A stretch of 64,000 nt of DNA from Zychaea mexicana (lineage: Eukaryota; Mucoromycota; Mucoromycetes; Mucorales; Lichtheimiaceae). Positions 1-11,735 of the stretch are shown piece by piece. Every line of letters starts with the position of its first letter. The first letter of the stretch is position 1. A model generated the notes under the pieces. It was not told the origin of the DNA, did not search any database, and saw nothing but the letters and a program-made list of their open reading frames with translations. The stretch covers positions 1 to 64,000 of the forward strand of contig NW_026516737.1 in the NCBI RefSeq assembly GCF_025766255.1. Direction: 5' to 3'. The translations under genes were made by a program, and so were the position numbers.

Positions 1-2
1 TC

Positions 3-2738
3 AGATATCACCTCCGCAAAGAAACCGAAAAAGCCCTAGACAAATCAGCTACTGCTGCAGCCGCATTGAAAGACCTTGATAAGCTCCAACGACAGCACAA
101 CAATCGAAAAACATTGCCCAAAGGCATCTTGGATATAATACAAAAGTCAATTTTACGAAATCACCCACGGCTACAAGTAGCTGTTAGCTGGTTCGCTAAC
201 CGATTGAATTCGTACAAGAGTTTCGATCGTATCAATACATACAAAGAGGAAGGCAATCAACTGTTTGAAGAAGTCCGACAATATCTACAAATCAGCAGTT
301 GGGACGATATTCTCGGATATGATGCAAAAAGCAGTAGCGGTGACAGAGGCAGTGGCAGCGGCAGCGGCAGCGGCAACAAGGGATACGAAGAAGGCAAAGA
401 TGGGGATGACAATGACGAGGAGGAGGAGGAGGAGGCCATTGAAGGAGACAGTGACAATAAAACAACAAAGCTCCACGAGACCATCACCTTCAGCTTGCGG
501 GCGATCCTTCGTGACGAAATAGATTACGAACTATTCCTACAAACTATTCTGAGCGAACAAGATCGAGTTGGTCGCTGCCTTCATCAGCTGTCAAGTGCTA
601 CCGAACTCCTGACCAGTCTGATCGCCTCTGGGGAAGCCGCTCGTCATTGTGGTATCCCAACGCAGCAAGTAGCATTTGACTTTAAAACACTGGTACCGAG
701 ATTCGACTTCAAGAAGCACAGTCCCCAAGATAGTCCAACCGCCGTCAACGTCACATATATACCAGCAGATATAGATGCTTTACAAGCTGCACGTATCTAT
801 ACCTTTGAACATTTCTCAAACCTTTTGTCTGGTAAGTTTACGAGGTTGCGTGTGATTAAGAATAGTGCAGTTTTTGTCGCTGGAATGCTTTGCTAAAATT
901 ATATGACTGTGTGTATATCATTGACAGGTTGCGTTGGGTCGAGTGTACGCGAAAACAAAGAAGCACCCGTGTTCAAAGACATCCGAGCTGCTATCGCCGA
1001 GTCTGGACATGTCACAAAGCAGGACGACTTTCTCTTCAACGGTGCGATGAACAATGGGTTGCGGGAATTTGTTACCAGTGCTCACAATCTATGGACACGC
1101 AAAAGACATGATCGGGACCTTCGCGTTGTGTCTACCTTGCTATTACGTGCAATTTTGGCCCCAAAACGTCTGTCTGCGTTCCTTGAAAAGCGTTCGCAAT
1201 ATTTTGAACTGAAGAAAGCTGCCAAAGAGCAGAACAACGCACAAGCGGAAACCAAAGCACCTGTCTCCAAAAAACATGCCATTGACACTATGCATTACTA
1301 CATCAAGGAACTCACGTGGGCCATCGTACGAGAGAGGAACAAAGAAGTCACCGATAAGCTATTGCTGAAAACGCAGGAGTGGAAGGCGAAGGTAATGATC
1401 TACACTTATTGATCTACTACGTCTGTTACGATACTTGAATAGTGTCTGACGTGCTTTCTTTTCGTAAAAGGTCGACAGTTTCCCAAGCTCATCTACTGGT
1501 GCCAACAAAGAAAGAGACTCCATTAAAAAAACGCAAAAAGTGACACGGTCGCTTCGTTCTGCTGTCCAGCAATCGAACCCTTTGAAAGTCTGCACTGCAG
1601 ATGAGCAGCAAGAAGACGACGAAGCAGCAACATCGGAAGACGCTGAAACGAGTACTCGAAAGATCCGAGCGTTGGTATCAATAATCAAGAGATTACTGGA
1701 CAAGGCCACGGAAGACGTCAGCGCACAGACCATCAAAGATGCTGCTTTTCAAGGGACAAACCTTGCGCATAGTGAATGTAAAGCTGCTGCTCATATTTGC
1801 AATGCTCTTAGACCGTATTACATGCCAGAGGCAAGTGATGAAGATGACGACGACGATACCGATGACAAGGACAGCCTGACGATCCATCAATGTGCGCCGC
1901 TTGCATACATCACCAACACAGCTGTAGCTTTGATCGGTCCTCAACAGAACCAATGGGCCACCTTCCCTTCTGTCGATGAAAAAGACCAATCCCTGCATAT
2001 ATCAACCGACGTTTTGTACACCCTTTTCTCGGGGGATTTCAAGATCCCAGCTGAGACACCGAAAGGGGAGATTACAAGCAAAAGGGAGGCAGTCGACTGG
2101 AGGCGCAAGCGCGATGTTTTCGGTGCGTTTTTCAAGCTTCCCAAGATCCAACAAGCCATGGAATCCAAGAAATTGACTCTTGCGTACCGCGTTACGTTTG
2201 TCAATCGCCATACAGTGCGGGTGCTTGGTACTAGAACTGTCACGACTGGCGTGAGCTGCGTCATAAAATATACCACAGCAAATTAGCTTCGGCTTGGCGC
2301 CTACCTGGGATCAAACCCACATTGCATTTCTTTGGTTCGTGGCGGGCCGGCAACAAAGGGTTCAAGAAGCACCAACAAGGTGCAAGCAAAAAATTAAAGC
2401 AAGAACTGGACGCACCGGAAAACAGCCATCTGTGCATCACTGACGAGTACCGGTCCAGCAAGACTTGCCCATACTGCCACGAGCCAACAACACTGCAAAA
2501 ATACCGTGGCGAGGATGGAAAGCTGCGACCGGCCAACGGCGCTCTCAAGTGCACGAATCTTACGTGTCCCAGTCGCAGCCAAAGTACGTTCAATCGCGAT
2601 GCAGTAGGCGGATTCAACATTGCTGTGTTAGGGATGACAAAGGCTATGTCTGCAAATAGCACCCCTATCCCCCCCTTTTCCCGATCACGTGCACCCACCT
2701 ACATCCTCTCACCCGCTTTTCAGCGATTCAAGACGTGA
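3..2738 (+). pseudogene. Fanzor/TnpB-like RNA-guided nuclease relic (OrfB zinc-ribbon protein), truncated and frameshifted
   Basis: The reading frame is open to the left window edge, so the 5' end is missing. Three exons are joined by consensus introns at 832-927 (phase 1) and 1392-1470 (phase 0). The coding frame then stops at 2284-2286. The next frame, open from about 2235, carries a C-terminal module: DEYRSSKTCPYC, a second Cys pair (KCTNLTC), then STFNRDAVGGFNI and the stop at 2737-2739. This pattern is the OrfB zinc ribbon plus the RuvC-III NRD segment of TnpB and Fanzor proteins. The FGAFFKLPKIQ...FVNRHTVRVLGT stretch at about 2120-2235 looks like the region just before RuvC-I. I could not find the RuvC-I Asp or RuvC-II Glu segments, and the short distance between the two parts leaves no room for them. 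I infer an internal deletion plus frameshift. Acidic and Gly/Ser repeats at 330-450 are low complexity. No terminal repeats are visible, because the left end lies outside the window. Family assignment is fairly sure; inactivity is inference. Confidence 0.7.
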
Positions 2739-2739
2739 C

Positions 2740-3008
2740 ACCAGTCCTGGTGCTCAGCTGTCTCCGCGCGAAGCTGGATAAAAAATGTGTGTTTTCTGGC
2801 CACAAACACGATCCCATATTTCCCTTACCTTCTGGAAAAAGCGACGCTTTACAAAGGGCCGATAGCGTACATTCTCTTTAAGCTCACCGTATGAAGGGTT
2901 TACTTGGCTAAGAAAAAAAAAGTTTGTTTATTGAAAAAAGACATTCTTTCATGTTTGGTTTGCATTCTCCCATTTCGACATTTCAAATTATAAATGTGGC
3001 ACGTTTAT
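2740..3008. other. Intergenic between convergent genes
   Basis: Short AT-rich spacer between the 3' end of the Fanzor relic and the 3' end of the minus-strand aftiphilin-like gene. No coding or RNA feature was recognised. Confidence 0.5.
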
Positions 3009-5372
3009 TTAATGGCTGCTTATTGCAGTGGTACTACCAACACCATTCCAATCTCCCCATTCTTCTTCTTCTTCTTCTTCTTCTTGGTCTGCTTGTTCAA
3101 AATCACCAAACTCGTCGTTGGTGCTCCCAGCGAATTCCCCAAATTCCTGGTCGTCTTTGTCCTGGTAGTAGAAGGAGGAGGAGGTGCTACTAGTAGTAGT
3201 AGTAGTAGTACAAGCTGCAGGTGACGAGCAACCACCACCCTTGCTAGTATGTAGATCTTTTTGTTGGATTGGCTCGCTTGCTTTCTTTGGTATAAGCGTG
3301 GGGATACTGGTTGCACGCGTCGGTGTTGGTGTCAACGGGGTAAATGAGAATGTCCTAGAAGATGCTGGTGGAGTCGATACTATGTCGTCGTCGAGATCAA
3401 GGATGCTGAAGGATTTGTTTGCAAGTGATGTGTTGATCATGGTCATGGGTCGACGACGCTGCTGCTGCTGCTGCTGCTGTTCAGCTGTCATGCTAGCAGT
3501 CAATGTGCTGGTATGGGTGTTCCATGGTGAGCCATTGGTACTACTACTACTACTACTACTACTACTGGAAATAGGCAAGCTGTATCGTTTTTCGGGTATT
3601 GCTTTTTGGGTATCACCAAGGTATTGATTCTGGAGGTGTATTTGTTGTTGTGGCAGATACTCGAGCTTTTCAGCAGAGTTGCTTTGGGGTAGGATAGGTG
3701 GTGGTGGTGATGCGGCTATGACGGGAGGTGGTATTGGCGATGATGTACGAGATCGATGAGAGTGATCTTTTCCCGGGGACGTGGTGCCGGTGCCATCGCT
3801 TGTTCTGGGTATGCTTTCGAGAGAATAGCGCTGGGTGGACGTGGCTGATGTTGGAGCAGAGGAGTCGGAACGAGGGAGCGAGGTGGTGGATAAGCGTGGC
3901 AAAAACTTTGAAAAGGAAAATCCAAAAATAGGGCTTTTGACCGAGGAACTGGGTGTTGTGGGTGGCTGTCGAAAGATGAAACGAGTGAGTCCCCTCCCCT
4001 CCTACCTTTTTCTTTTCGTTTACCATTCATCCAAATGACAGATGTGTTTACCTTGGGTGATGGTGCTTGTGGCTTCTCCTGCGAAGATAATCGATGCGAT
4101 GGAGCAGGCTGGATATCACTAGCATCGTCATCATCGTCGTCGTCGTCGTCGCTCAAAGTGTCATGCTTGTCTCCGACTGACAGCATAGAGGGTACAAGTG
4201 GCGCAGTGGAAGGCTAAGCCCAAATCCAAAACAAAATAGTGTAGAGATATTCAGCCCCGCGTTTGTTTGCCCGTTCAAGCGACCCAGTTACCAGTGCCTT
4301 TACCTCAAGACGCTCGCAATGAAGCGCTTCCAAGTACATGTTTTCGATTTTCGAGTGTGGCCATCTGACGCGTGGGACGCCTGTGTCTTGATCCATGGTA
4401 TATGTCACTGAGGTCCAAGTTATTTTGCTGTGCACTGACCTGGAGGGAAAAGAGTATAGTGTGTGTGTGTGTGTGTGTGTCAAAAAAAAAAAAGAGTAGT
4501 GGAGTGGAAAGAGAGAAGGGACATATTTACTCATGAGCTTCTTCCAAGACATAATATCGGATGCTTTTTGGGCCATGTGACGAGACCCATTCGTCTCTCT
4601 CGCCAGTGTCCGTTCTTTTGTCATCCAAACAAATCTGTGTCAGCACCGTGCTCCATGCGTTGAGCAACTCGTCATGCTGCTGCTGGTGGTGCGTGTCCTA
4701 GTAATGTTGGATTCATATATAAACAAACATTCACACACACACACACACACCCTCCACGCGCATTTCTGCAGAAATCTTTACCTGCTTGTCCTCCTCCCAC
4801 TCATCAAACTCTGCAAAGTCTCCAAAGTCATCCTCGTTACTCCATTCAACGTCTCCGTCCTCCACTTGTTCTCCTCCGCAAAAATCGGAGAAACCTTCCG
4901 TGGTCCCGGCATTATCGCCACTATCCTCTTGTGCTGTTGTTTCGACAACTGCTGCTGCTGCTGCTGCTGCCGTTGTTTCCTGCTGTTGCACTGGCCCAAA
5001 AGGACTGCCACTACTACTGCTGCTGCTTTCAGCACTAGTATGATCATTCTTGGGAGCATTGTTGCTGCTGTTGTGGGTGCAGGACGAAGCTGCCGGTGTG
5101 GTTTGAGACGACGACGACGTTATCGGGTTGTCCTCTTTCTCAGAGTCTGCAGTTTCTGCAGTTGCTTGCAATGAGCATTGTTTCTGCTGCTTTGAAGTCT
5201 GACATGAGCGTCTTCGTTCGGAAATGTCCTTGCTGAAAAAGTTGTCGAAGCCATAGTCCCAATCGACTATGCCCATGTAGCATGCCGGACTCGCCATTTC
5301 CACAGAGTCCATAGCGTCGTCGTCGTCGTCGTCACTGTTAGAGTTGTTGTTGTTACGAGTGCCGTAAGACAT
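3009..5372 (-). CDS. Aftiphilin-like clathrin/AP-1 accessory protein
   Basis: Five exons on the complement: 5372-4782, 4697-4531, 4439-4304, 4213-4052, 3965-3009. Phases agree and give 670 residues. Residues about 180-197 contain the acidic aromatic run DDFGDFAEFDEW, and the C-terminus has DDQEFGEFAG, DEFGDFEQ and WGDWNG. These resemble the acidic F/W motifs that bind gamma-adaptin ear and GGA domains. Exon 3 encodes ITWTSVTYTMDQDTG then PRVRWPHSKIE, which fits the clathrin-binding box of aftiphilin. Aftiphilin is known to act with AP-1 and clathrin in trans-Golgi/endosome traffic, so the fungal protein probably works there. The rest is Ser/Gln/Asp-rich and likely disordered. Trinucleotide tracts code poly-E, poly-S, poly-Q and poly-D. 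The start is the ATG at 5372, preceded by an in-frame region without a better ATG. It is divergent from the glycosyltransferase-like gene at 6079. Confidence 0.6.
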
Positions 5373-6078
5373 GGTTCTCAACAGTAAGAAAGAAAAATAG
5401 GTTGAAGAGAAGAAGGGAAGTTTAAAGTGTGGCTGGTGGTGTGAATAAGCGCTTTGTTGCCCCCCCTCCCCTTTGGAATTTTTTTTCCAAGAGAGTTTCT
5501 CGTGACGCATGTTTAAAAGGGCTGGAGGTCTTTTTTTTTTTTGCCACCCCGTTAGAACCATCATACGCTATTTCTTTGTGTTGAACAACAACAACAACAA
5601 CCACGGCGACACAAAGCCGTGCTGTGATATTTGCCAAGGGGAGCTGTCAAACAGGAGAATGCAACAACCACTATTGCTCCACTTTTTCTCGCCGGGAAAG
5701 CAAAAGCTTAAATATCGGAGCAAAGCCGTTGGGCTTGCACACACACACACACACACACACACTCTTCCTCGTCTTCTTTTTCTCGATGCCCTGGTTCAAC
5801 TGCCGCCAAGGGCTTCCCAGTTGCGGGCGAGAAGCACGAGGGGGGGAAAAGTTGGAACAATACCCCATTTGGGTCGCTGTTGAAGAAAAAAAAATAAAAA
5901 GTCTCAAAGATCGACTCTCTCTCTCTCCTGCTCCTGCTTCTCTCTTCTCTCTTCTCTCTCTCTCTCTCTTTCTCTGTGTGTAGCCTCCTCGAGTGTCTTT
6001 ATCTGCCATTTTTCCCTGCTATCCAAGAAAAGATAGGCTCTTTCTTCTTGTTCTTCTTCTCGTCTAAATTTCTCACAG
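5373..6078. promoter_or_regulatory. Shared divergent promoter region
   Basis: Seven hundred bases separate the two start codons. The region holds a (CA)n run at about 5739-5761 and a long CT-rich tract at about 5918-5970 just upstream of the plus-strand start, which is common in fungal promoters and 5' leaders. No clear TATA box was assigned to either gene. Confidence 0.4.
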
Positions 6079-8382
6079 ATGGTATCCGGGCCGTCTTACA
6101 AGCGTATCGGCACGAACGGCGATGGCTTGCTGTTCAAATATAAGCTTGCCAAAGCACTCACGATCGTCAGTCTAATTGCCGTAATCTTGATGGCCATTGG
6201 TTCGCTCGTGTATCCCCGTAGGGTTTTTTTTTCTCGCTTATCATTGTAATTTTGCTCCCTCCCCCTCCGGGAGGTCGAGTCGTCAGTCATTGCTCATCAT
6301 CCTTTTCATTAGAATCAACTTGGAATCAGGCACCTACGAGCGACAACACAGTCGAAGACAATGCCGTCGCATCATCAGAATCAGAATCAGGCACGCTAAC
6401 GAACGGTGAACCCGACACTCCACAAGGAGCAGTAGGAGCAGCTCCTCCACCGTCGACGGCTTTCGAAGACGATAACGAATCGGACGTTACTAAACCTGAC
6501 AGTATCGGTGATGATGCTACTACTACTACAGAAGATGACAATAACACCGCACCTGACGTTTGCATTCTTCCCGATGAACTTTATATCAACCCGTCTGAAG
6601 ATGGAACGTATACGCCACCGGGTCCCGATACCAGCTTGCTCAATGCTATCCAACAGGCATCTGCCGAGGATATCGATTCGTATTGCAGAAACGTATTCGA
6701 ACCAGAATATGGCTTCAACCCCGCAACGCCATACAATGAAAAGGGCGAATGCGGTACCTGGCAAGAAGAATACACTGCTCTGCACCAACGCCGTTTACAG
6801 CAGATGGAGCTGATCCGAAACGGTCAAGGCGGTGATCTTGAAGAAGAGCCGTTGTTTGTTTCGTATCTTTGCAAGGAAGTGCCTGTCAATGGCAACCGCG
6901 GTTGCGGCGGAACGGCAGACCGGATGAGCGGTATATATCATATATTTTCTAGAAAATGTGTTTTAAAGCTTCCCAAAATAACTTACTTACACAACCCTCC
7001 CATGGTTCGCATTTAGGCATGATCTCGACCTTCTTTTATGGCTTGCTAACCGACCGTGCTTATCTGGCTCACTGGGCCGACGCCAACCCGATTCCGCTGG
7101 AGACTTTGTTCGAGAAGCCTCACATTGATTGGAGCTACAAGCCGGAAGAGATGAAGGGATTGTTCGATAACAAGGAGCTAGGATTCACGTATCAGCAGGT
7201 GGACACGCTAAACCAAAAATACCCGGTGCTTGGCAACACGCTCTTTCCTGATGGTCCTTTGCAGAACTTTGATGACTTGTGGAATGGAACGGTAAGATAT
7301 CGCTGCACGTGAGGGGTGGGGGTGGGGGGGGGTTTCCTTTGGTTATTTTCTTTTGCCATGTTTAGGGCTCATGTTACCTTTTTTTTTTGCGACGCCATGG
7401 CTTAGTTTGTGGAAATCCGCTCCAACCGTGGGTACATTATCCGCACCTTTAAGCAGTCTGCCGTATATCCAAAAGTCTTGGCCAAGATGGGCCTGACTAA
7501 ACAAAATACATTCGGATGTCTGACCGACTACCTGTTCCGCCCCACCGTTGGCTCGCGTCGCTTCATCAACGCCTACCGCCATCTGTTTGACATGAAGAGC
7601 GTGCTCAGCATTGGCATGCAGGTAAGATACACCTTTGATTGATTATGGAGTGTAAACGGATGCTGTTGTTGACGCGCAAAGAGAGAGAGAGAGAGAGAGA
7701 ATACTAACTGCTATTGCATTGGGGGGTTTTAGATCCGTACAGATGACAACGCCTTGGCCAATCCTCAATTTGACAAGAACGACCTTGACAAGTGGGATTA
7801 CTTTCTGACGTGTGCAAACCAATTGGCCGATGCCAAGCGCAAGCCTCACCACAAGCACGTGGTATACTTTATGATCACCGATTCGCTCAAGCTGCGCGAC
7901 GAGTTCAAGTCACTGAACGAAGATCCTCAAAAGGCCAAAAAATACCTGGGTGCCAACCACAAGACGACGTCGACGATCGTCACTGGCTTGCAGGTCGACC
8001 ACATTGAGCCGGATCAGGTTGAAAAGTACATTCACGTTGAGAACCCGGTCGACGTGACGATCGAACGGATGACGCCCGGAACAAACAGTGCCATTATCGA
8101 GAACTGGTTGCTTGGTTATGCCGACTATCGGATCATCAGTCCCCAGGGTTACGGCAAACTCGCCGCTTTCCACTCTAAATCAGATGACTCGACGATCTCG
8201 TTGCCAAGAGTAAGTTGAGATTGTACTCGTGTTCTTGTGCTGTGCGTTTACTAATATATTTTTTTGTGTGCACCCTCCCCTCCCCCTCTTAGGCTGACCG
8301 CAAAGATAAGGCGCCGTTCTGTGGAAGCGATGATGCACTGACGACGTACGACTGGCTGGCCACTCAATGGAGCTTGGGCTAA
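6079..8382 (+). CDS. Type II membrane protein with fucosyltransferase-like glycosyltransferase domain
   Basis: Six exons: 6079-6217, 6313-6930, 7017-7291, 7406-7621, 7733-8209, 8293-8382. All phases close, giving 604 residues. A short basic N-terminus is followed by one membrane helix at residues about 24-45 and a long acidic Ser/Thr-rich stem, the layout of Golgi glycosyltransferases. The luminal part starts with an NRGCGG...DRMSGMISTFFYGLLTDRAYL motif split by intron 2. It continues with VLSIGMQIRTDD and ends with ISPQGYGKLAAF. These resemble the G-x-G/R, HxRxGD-like and S-x-GFG-type motifs of the FUT8/NodZ and plant FUT nucleotide-sugar-binding fold. Substrate and linkage cannot be read from sequence. 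The family is probably a fungus-specific branch, so I give no symbol. A polyadenylation-like AATAAAA lies near 8702. Confidence 0.5.
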
Positions 8383-9302
8383 CCCATTCCCATTTTGCTA
8401 TTCATTCACCTCCATATCACTCACTCACTCAATCACTCATTTACTCACCCACACGCCGACCATATGTAACAAGCACAGCACAGCACAGCACACTATACAT
8501 ACTCCCGCATTTTTTTTTCGCTTACCCCGTTTGTACTACCACCTCACATATTATACACACACATCCATTCTTCTTTGTTTGTCTAGCAGACGCTCTTATT
8601 CTTCATATCTTTCATCATAGAACTCTCCTTGTGAATACTTTTTTTTCCTCTCTCTCTCTCTCTCTTTCCTCTCCTCAGATTTACATGAAGGCTACATGTG
8701 TAATAAAAATAATTAAATGACGTATTTCTTCTATATCATAAAAATGTGCTTTATTTCTTGGAATGGGGTTTCACAAACTTTATAATAAGCACATGTATTG
8801 GAGTATATACTCTATTCCCAATTAGCGCATCTTGTTGACGGCTTTCCAAATATGTAAATCTGGTTTCTTTTTTTTTTTTTGTTGTACAGCATCTGTGGCT
8901 AGACTTTTCGGGGTATATACAGTAGATCAATCTGTAGCTATAATGACAAGTCCTTCATATATTACACTACATGATCAAATAAATGGCAACATAAGATCAT
9001 CTGGAAAGATCACACAAGGTAGTTTACGATGTTGGGGATCCGTTGAGACAAGTAAATCTATAGTTCTTGGTCACCACGTAGTTATTGCCAGGTTGAAGAT
9101 GATTCTATCACACTTGTATCCACAGCTTAAATGGCACACATATAACCATTCCTTTTCTCGATGAGTCCCCCCCCTTCACCTTTCCAACACTGGTTATAGA
9201 AGAGGATGGTTAGCCGCAAACAATAATAGACACTATGTTCTAAAAGAAAAGTAGAACTTTTCTCTTTTCCAATGCTTAATCTCAAAATTTTGTTGCTTCT
9301 GA
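8383..9302. other. Intergenic, 3' UTR and unassigned sequence
   Basis: It begins with the 3' region of the upstream gene, including CACAG and CT repeats, and then AT-rich DNA. A stretch at about 8941-9164 (+) reads TSPSYITLHDQINGN then SLRCWGSVETSKSIVLGHH. It looks protein-like but lacks a complete gene structure. It may be a 5' relic of the knuckle-tailed family copy that follows. Confidence 0.3.
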
Positions 9303-9773
9303 GTGACAACGCGCACTAAAAATAGTAAACCAATTCACAACACATGCACTGTTGACATTGATGTGTATTTAGCTTCAAATCTAATATATAGCTATTCGTA
9401 TCTATACTCTCCTTCGAGGGCACAAGACATTGTTCGAGCAGCTTTGATTCGTAAGATAGTTGATTGTTTCCCATGCCTTAGTGGTGTAGCCAGCGGATAT
9501 GTAATCGATGTACTCGTTGATTCGACGCGGCAAGCGAACGGAAAATCCTCGCATTACTACGATGGTAGGATATGCTTTATTGTCAAATTCCCACCGAATT
9601 GGGACAGCGACCGGATTTACATTGTGATGCGAGATATCTCTATCTACAACAAGCGGTACTTATTACAGCCACACAAGTATTATTTCTACTGTCAGAACTG
9701 CTCAAGTCTTGATTTCCACGATTCCGAAGATTGTGCAGATCTGGCAACAGTTGACGCTCATGAAAATGCATAA
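9303..9773 (+). pseudogene. Knuckle-tailed family, copy A (5'-truncated)
   Basis: Open frame of about 156 codons ending at the stop 9771-9773, with no early ATG. The N-terminal half present in copy B is missing. It matches copy B in order: RAALIRKIVDCF then VIDVLVDST (copy B SSAVIERIASCF, YLVDVLVDSS), ICFIVKFP, and the end HKYYFYCQNCSSLDFHDSEDC. The last segment is a C-x2-C-x5-H-x4-C-type knuckle that could bind zinc, but no named domain was recognised. It lacks a start and its upstream half, so I call it a relic. An undetected upstream exon is possible. Confidence 0.5.
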
Positions 9774-10639
9774 CTTTTCAAAATAAAAAATCTTTGATGT
9801 CACATACACACTACTACTTTGAATTCCGTGCTACATGTATACATGTATTTCTGTATCGTATGTCTCGCTGGTGTTCATAGAGTGCTATCATAATATGTCG
9901 CGCAGTCAATGTGGCTCCTGGTAAGTAGAGGTAAATACCACTAAGCATACCGGATGATGAAACAATAACAGTCGGGTGCCCCCAGCACCCCTTGATTATA
10001 TTAAAGTTCTTTCTGCCGACAAAATGGAAGCGTGGCATGATCCTCAATGCTCAACAAGAAGCAGCGGTATCCTAGAGTGCAAGACAAGATAGAGCTACTC
10101 ATGAATTTCTAAATATATAGCGGCGTGTATGACCATCTCGAATCTACTGCTCGGCTCTGTTATGTAATGATTTATACACGACAATAAAAGTTAACTGTTG
10201 TCTAGATCATTGCTGTCAACAATAACCGTATTCTCCAAAGCCTGACGCCTGCATTGGTTAAGGCAGCATTTGTTGATTTTTCCATCGATTCATTAATACA
10301 ACTGATACACAGAATTTTCGTACTGTTTGATGGGAGGGTATAAATTACAGTACTTAATGTTAAGGGTGAATGTAACAGACGTTGATTATTACGATATAAT
10401 AATCCACAACAAACGTTACGAATTACCAAACTCATCAAAGTATTGTATTATTCATTCTTTCCGAGAACGACATTATGCAAGGTCTTTATCTAAGCAGCTC
10501 ACATAACCTCTTTCGTCTTGAGTTGTTGCTATTACTGACGACAGATTTCTCAATATGGGGAACTCAAAGAACTATTTAACAGATCTATTATCCTCAATAA
10601 AATAGATCGCTCACTCTTCTTTTCTTTGCGTGCTTGACA
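9774..10639. other. Intergenic with possible inverted relic of the same family
   Basis: On the minus strand, 10047-9814 encodes an open stretch with FNIIKGCWGHPTVIV followed by IYLYLPGATLTARHIM. The YLYLPG part resembles YSYLYSPSRAQDIVRAALI of copy A, so this may be an inverted fragment of the family. Minus-strand 10438-10202 is also open but unrecognised. No intact gene is seen. Confidence 0.25.
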
Positions 10640-11452
10640 ATGACCTACCCAGGCGTTGAAAAGATTGGACACGTGGAAAGATTCCGCTTTTCCCATCATC
10701 CTCGATCCTCAGATATACTTCTCTTTGCGTTCGACTACCCTGGCATGGATCCCGACACAGCGTGTACACTGTTTGAAGAACACTTTTCGCAGTCAAGTCT
10801 GGAGGAATTTCGTATAATGAATGGAGTGGTTAGCAACACATCGATACCACCAGTGATCATCGAGGCTCTCTTTTCCAACAGAATTGAATACAGCAACATC
10901 CTCAAGAATGCAGCATTGGGCTTTAAACACATGCAAAAACAACCACTTACTAGAAGCCACGACGAAAAAGAAGACGGCAATAGCTTCTTGGCTCTCCCAG
11001 GATTACGGGTTTATCAGACAGCACCAAAGGATCCACAATACATAGTTTATGCCCTATCGTCTACTCTCCCGCTTGATTCTCCTTCCATGGTTCGCAATGT
11101 AGTCAGCAGCGCTGTCATCGAAAGGATAGCCAGTTGCTTTTCAATCACCAATGGTGAGGCTGGTAAGTATCTAGTCGATGTCCTCGTCGATTCCTCTAGT
11201 CTACAGCAAAGAAACGATACGTTGCCCTTGCATCACGATAATTCCAATGCCTGCTTCATTGTAAACATCCCGACCCATTTGATGAGCATTTGGAACTGCG
11301 GTGCCAAACACAACATGTTCATATACAACACATTTTACACATTGTCCCGATGGCCATCCAAGTATTACTTTTATTGTCAACACTGCCGAAGTCTCGACCA
11401 TCATAATACTGTAGATTGTCCAAATGAAAATGACACAATTGGATCGCTGTAA
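10640..11452 (+). CDS. Knuckle-tailed lineage-specific protein, copy B (intact)
   Basis: Single exon of 270 codons from the ATG at 10640. An in-frame TTG lies 6 nt upstream and is not used. The family is not one I recognise. Visible parts are: N-terminal DILLFAFDYPGMDPDTACTL (residues about 25-45), a Lys/Asp/Glu-rich middle, RVYQTAPKDPQYIVYALSS, SAVIERIASCFSITNGEAG, YLVDVLVDSS, NACFIVNIP, and a C-terminal knuckle KYYFYCQHCRSLDHH...DCPNEN. The Cys/His spacing (C-x2-C-x5-H-x4-C) recalls retroviral-type CCHC knuckles found in Gag-like and nucleic-acid-binding proteins, so a nucleic-acid-binding or mobile-element origin is possible but unproven. It has two degenerate neighbours of the same family on the same strand. 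There is no signal peptide or membrane helix. Confidence 0.55.
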   Translation: MTYPGVEKIGHVERFRFSHHPRSSDILLFAFDYPGMDPDTACTLFEEHFSQSSLEEFRIMNGVVSNTSIPPVIIEALFSNRIEYSNILKNAALGFKHMQKQPLTRSHDEKEDGNSFLALPGLRVYQTAPKDPQYIVYALSSTLPLDSPSMVRNVVSSAVIERIASCFSITNGEAGKYLVDVLVDSSSLQQRNDTLPLHHDNSNACFIVNIPTHLMSIWNCGAKHNMFIYNTFYTLSRWPSKYYFYCQHCRSLDHHNTVDCPNENDTIGSL

Positions 11453-11735
11453 ATGCTACACACCACAATACATTGTTGTTGTTGTTTCAGAAAAGTGAAA
11501 TTGTCTATATGAGCATTAAATTTGCTTACTATCATGTGAAAAAAACTTACATTTGTGACCTCCCGCTAATGTACATAATAATTACATATTATGTATCATG
11601 AATTCATTATAAGTAGATGTACACAAAGAAGACAATAAAGCCATAAGTACTTGCCGGAACTATATTTAATTGGAGCCATAGAACTTCTCTTCTCAGCGTT
11701 TTCTTCCAAAATGTAGCTACTGTGCGTCACAAAGT
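11453..11735. other. AT-rich intergenic spacer
   Basis: Low-GC spacer between copies B and C with AATAAA-like sites near 11632. Nothing else was recognised. Confidence 0.4.

Noticed and set aside
257..522. Minus- and alternative-frame ORFs over the acidic tract of the Fanzor relic
   Set aside because: Repeat shadows of the Gly/Ser and Glu/Asp codons.
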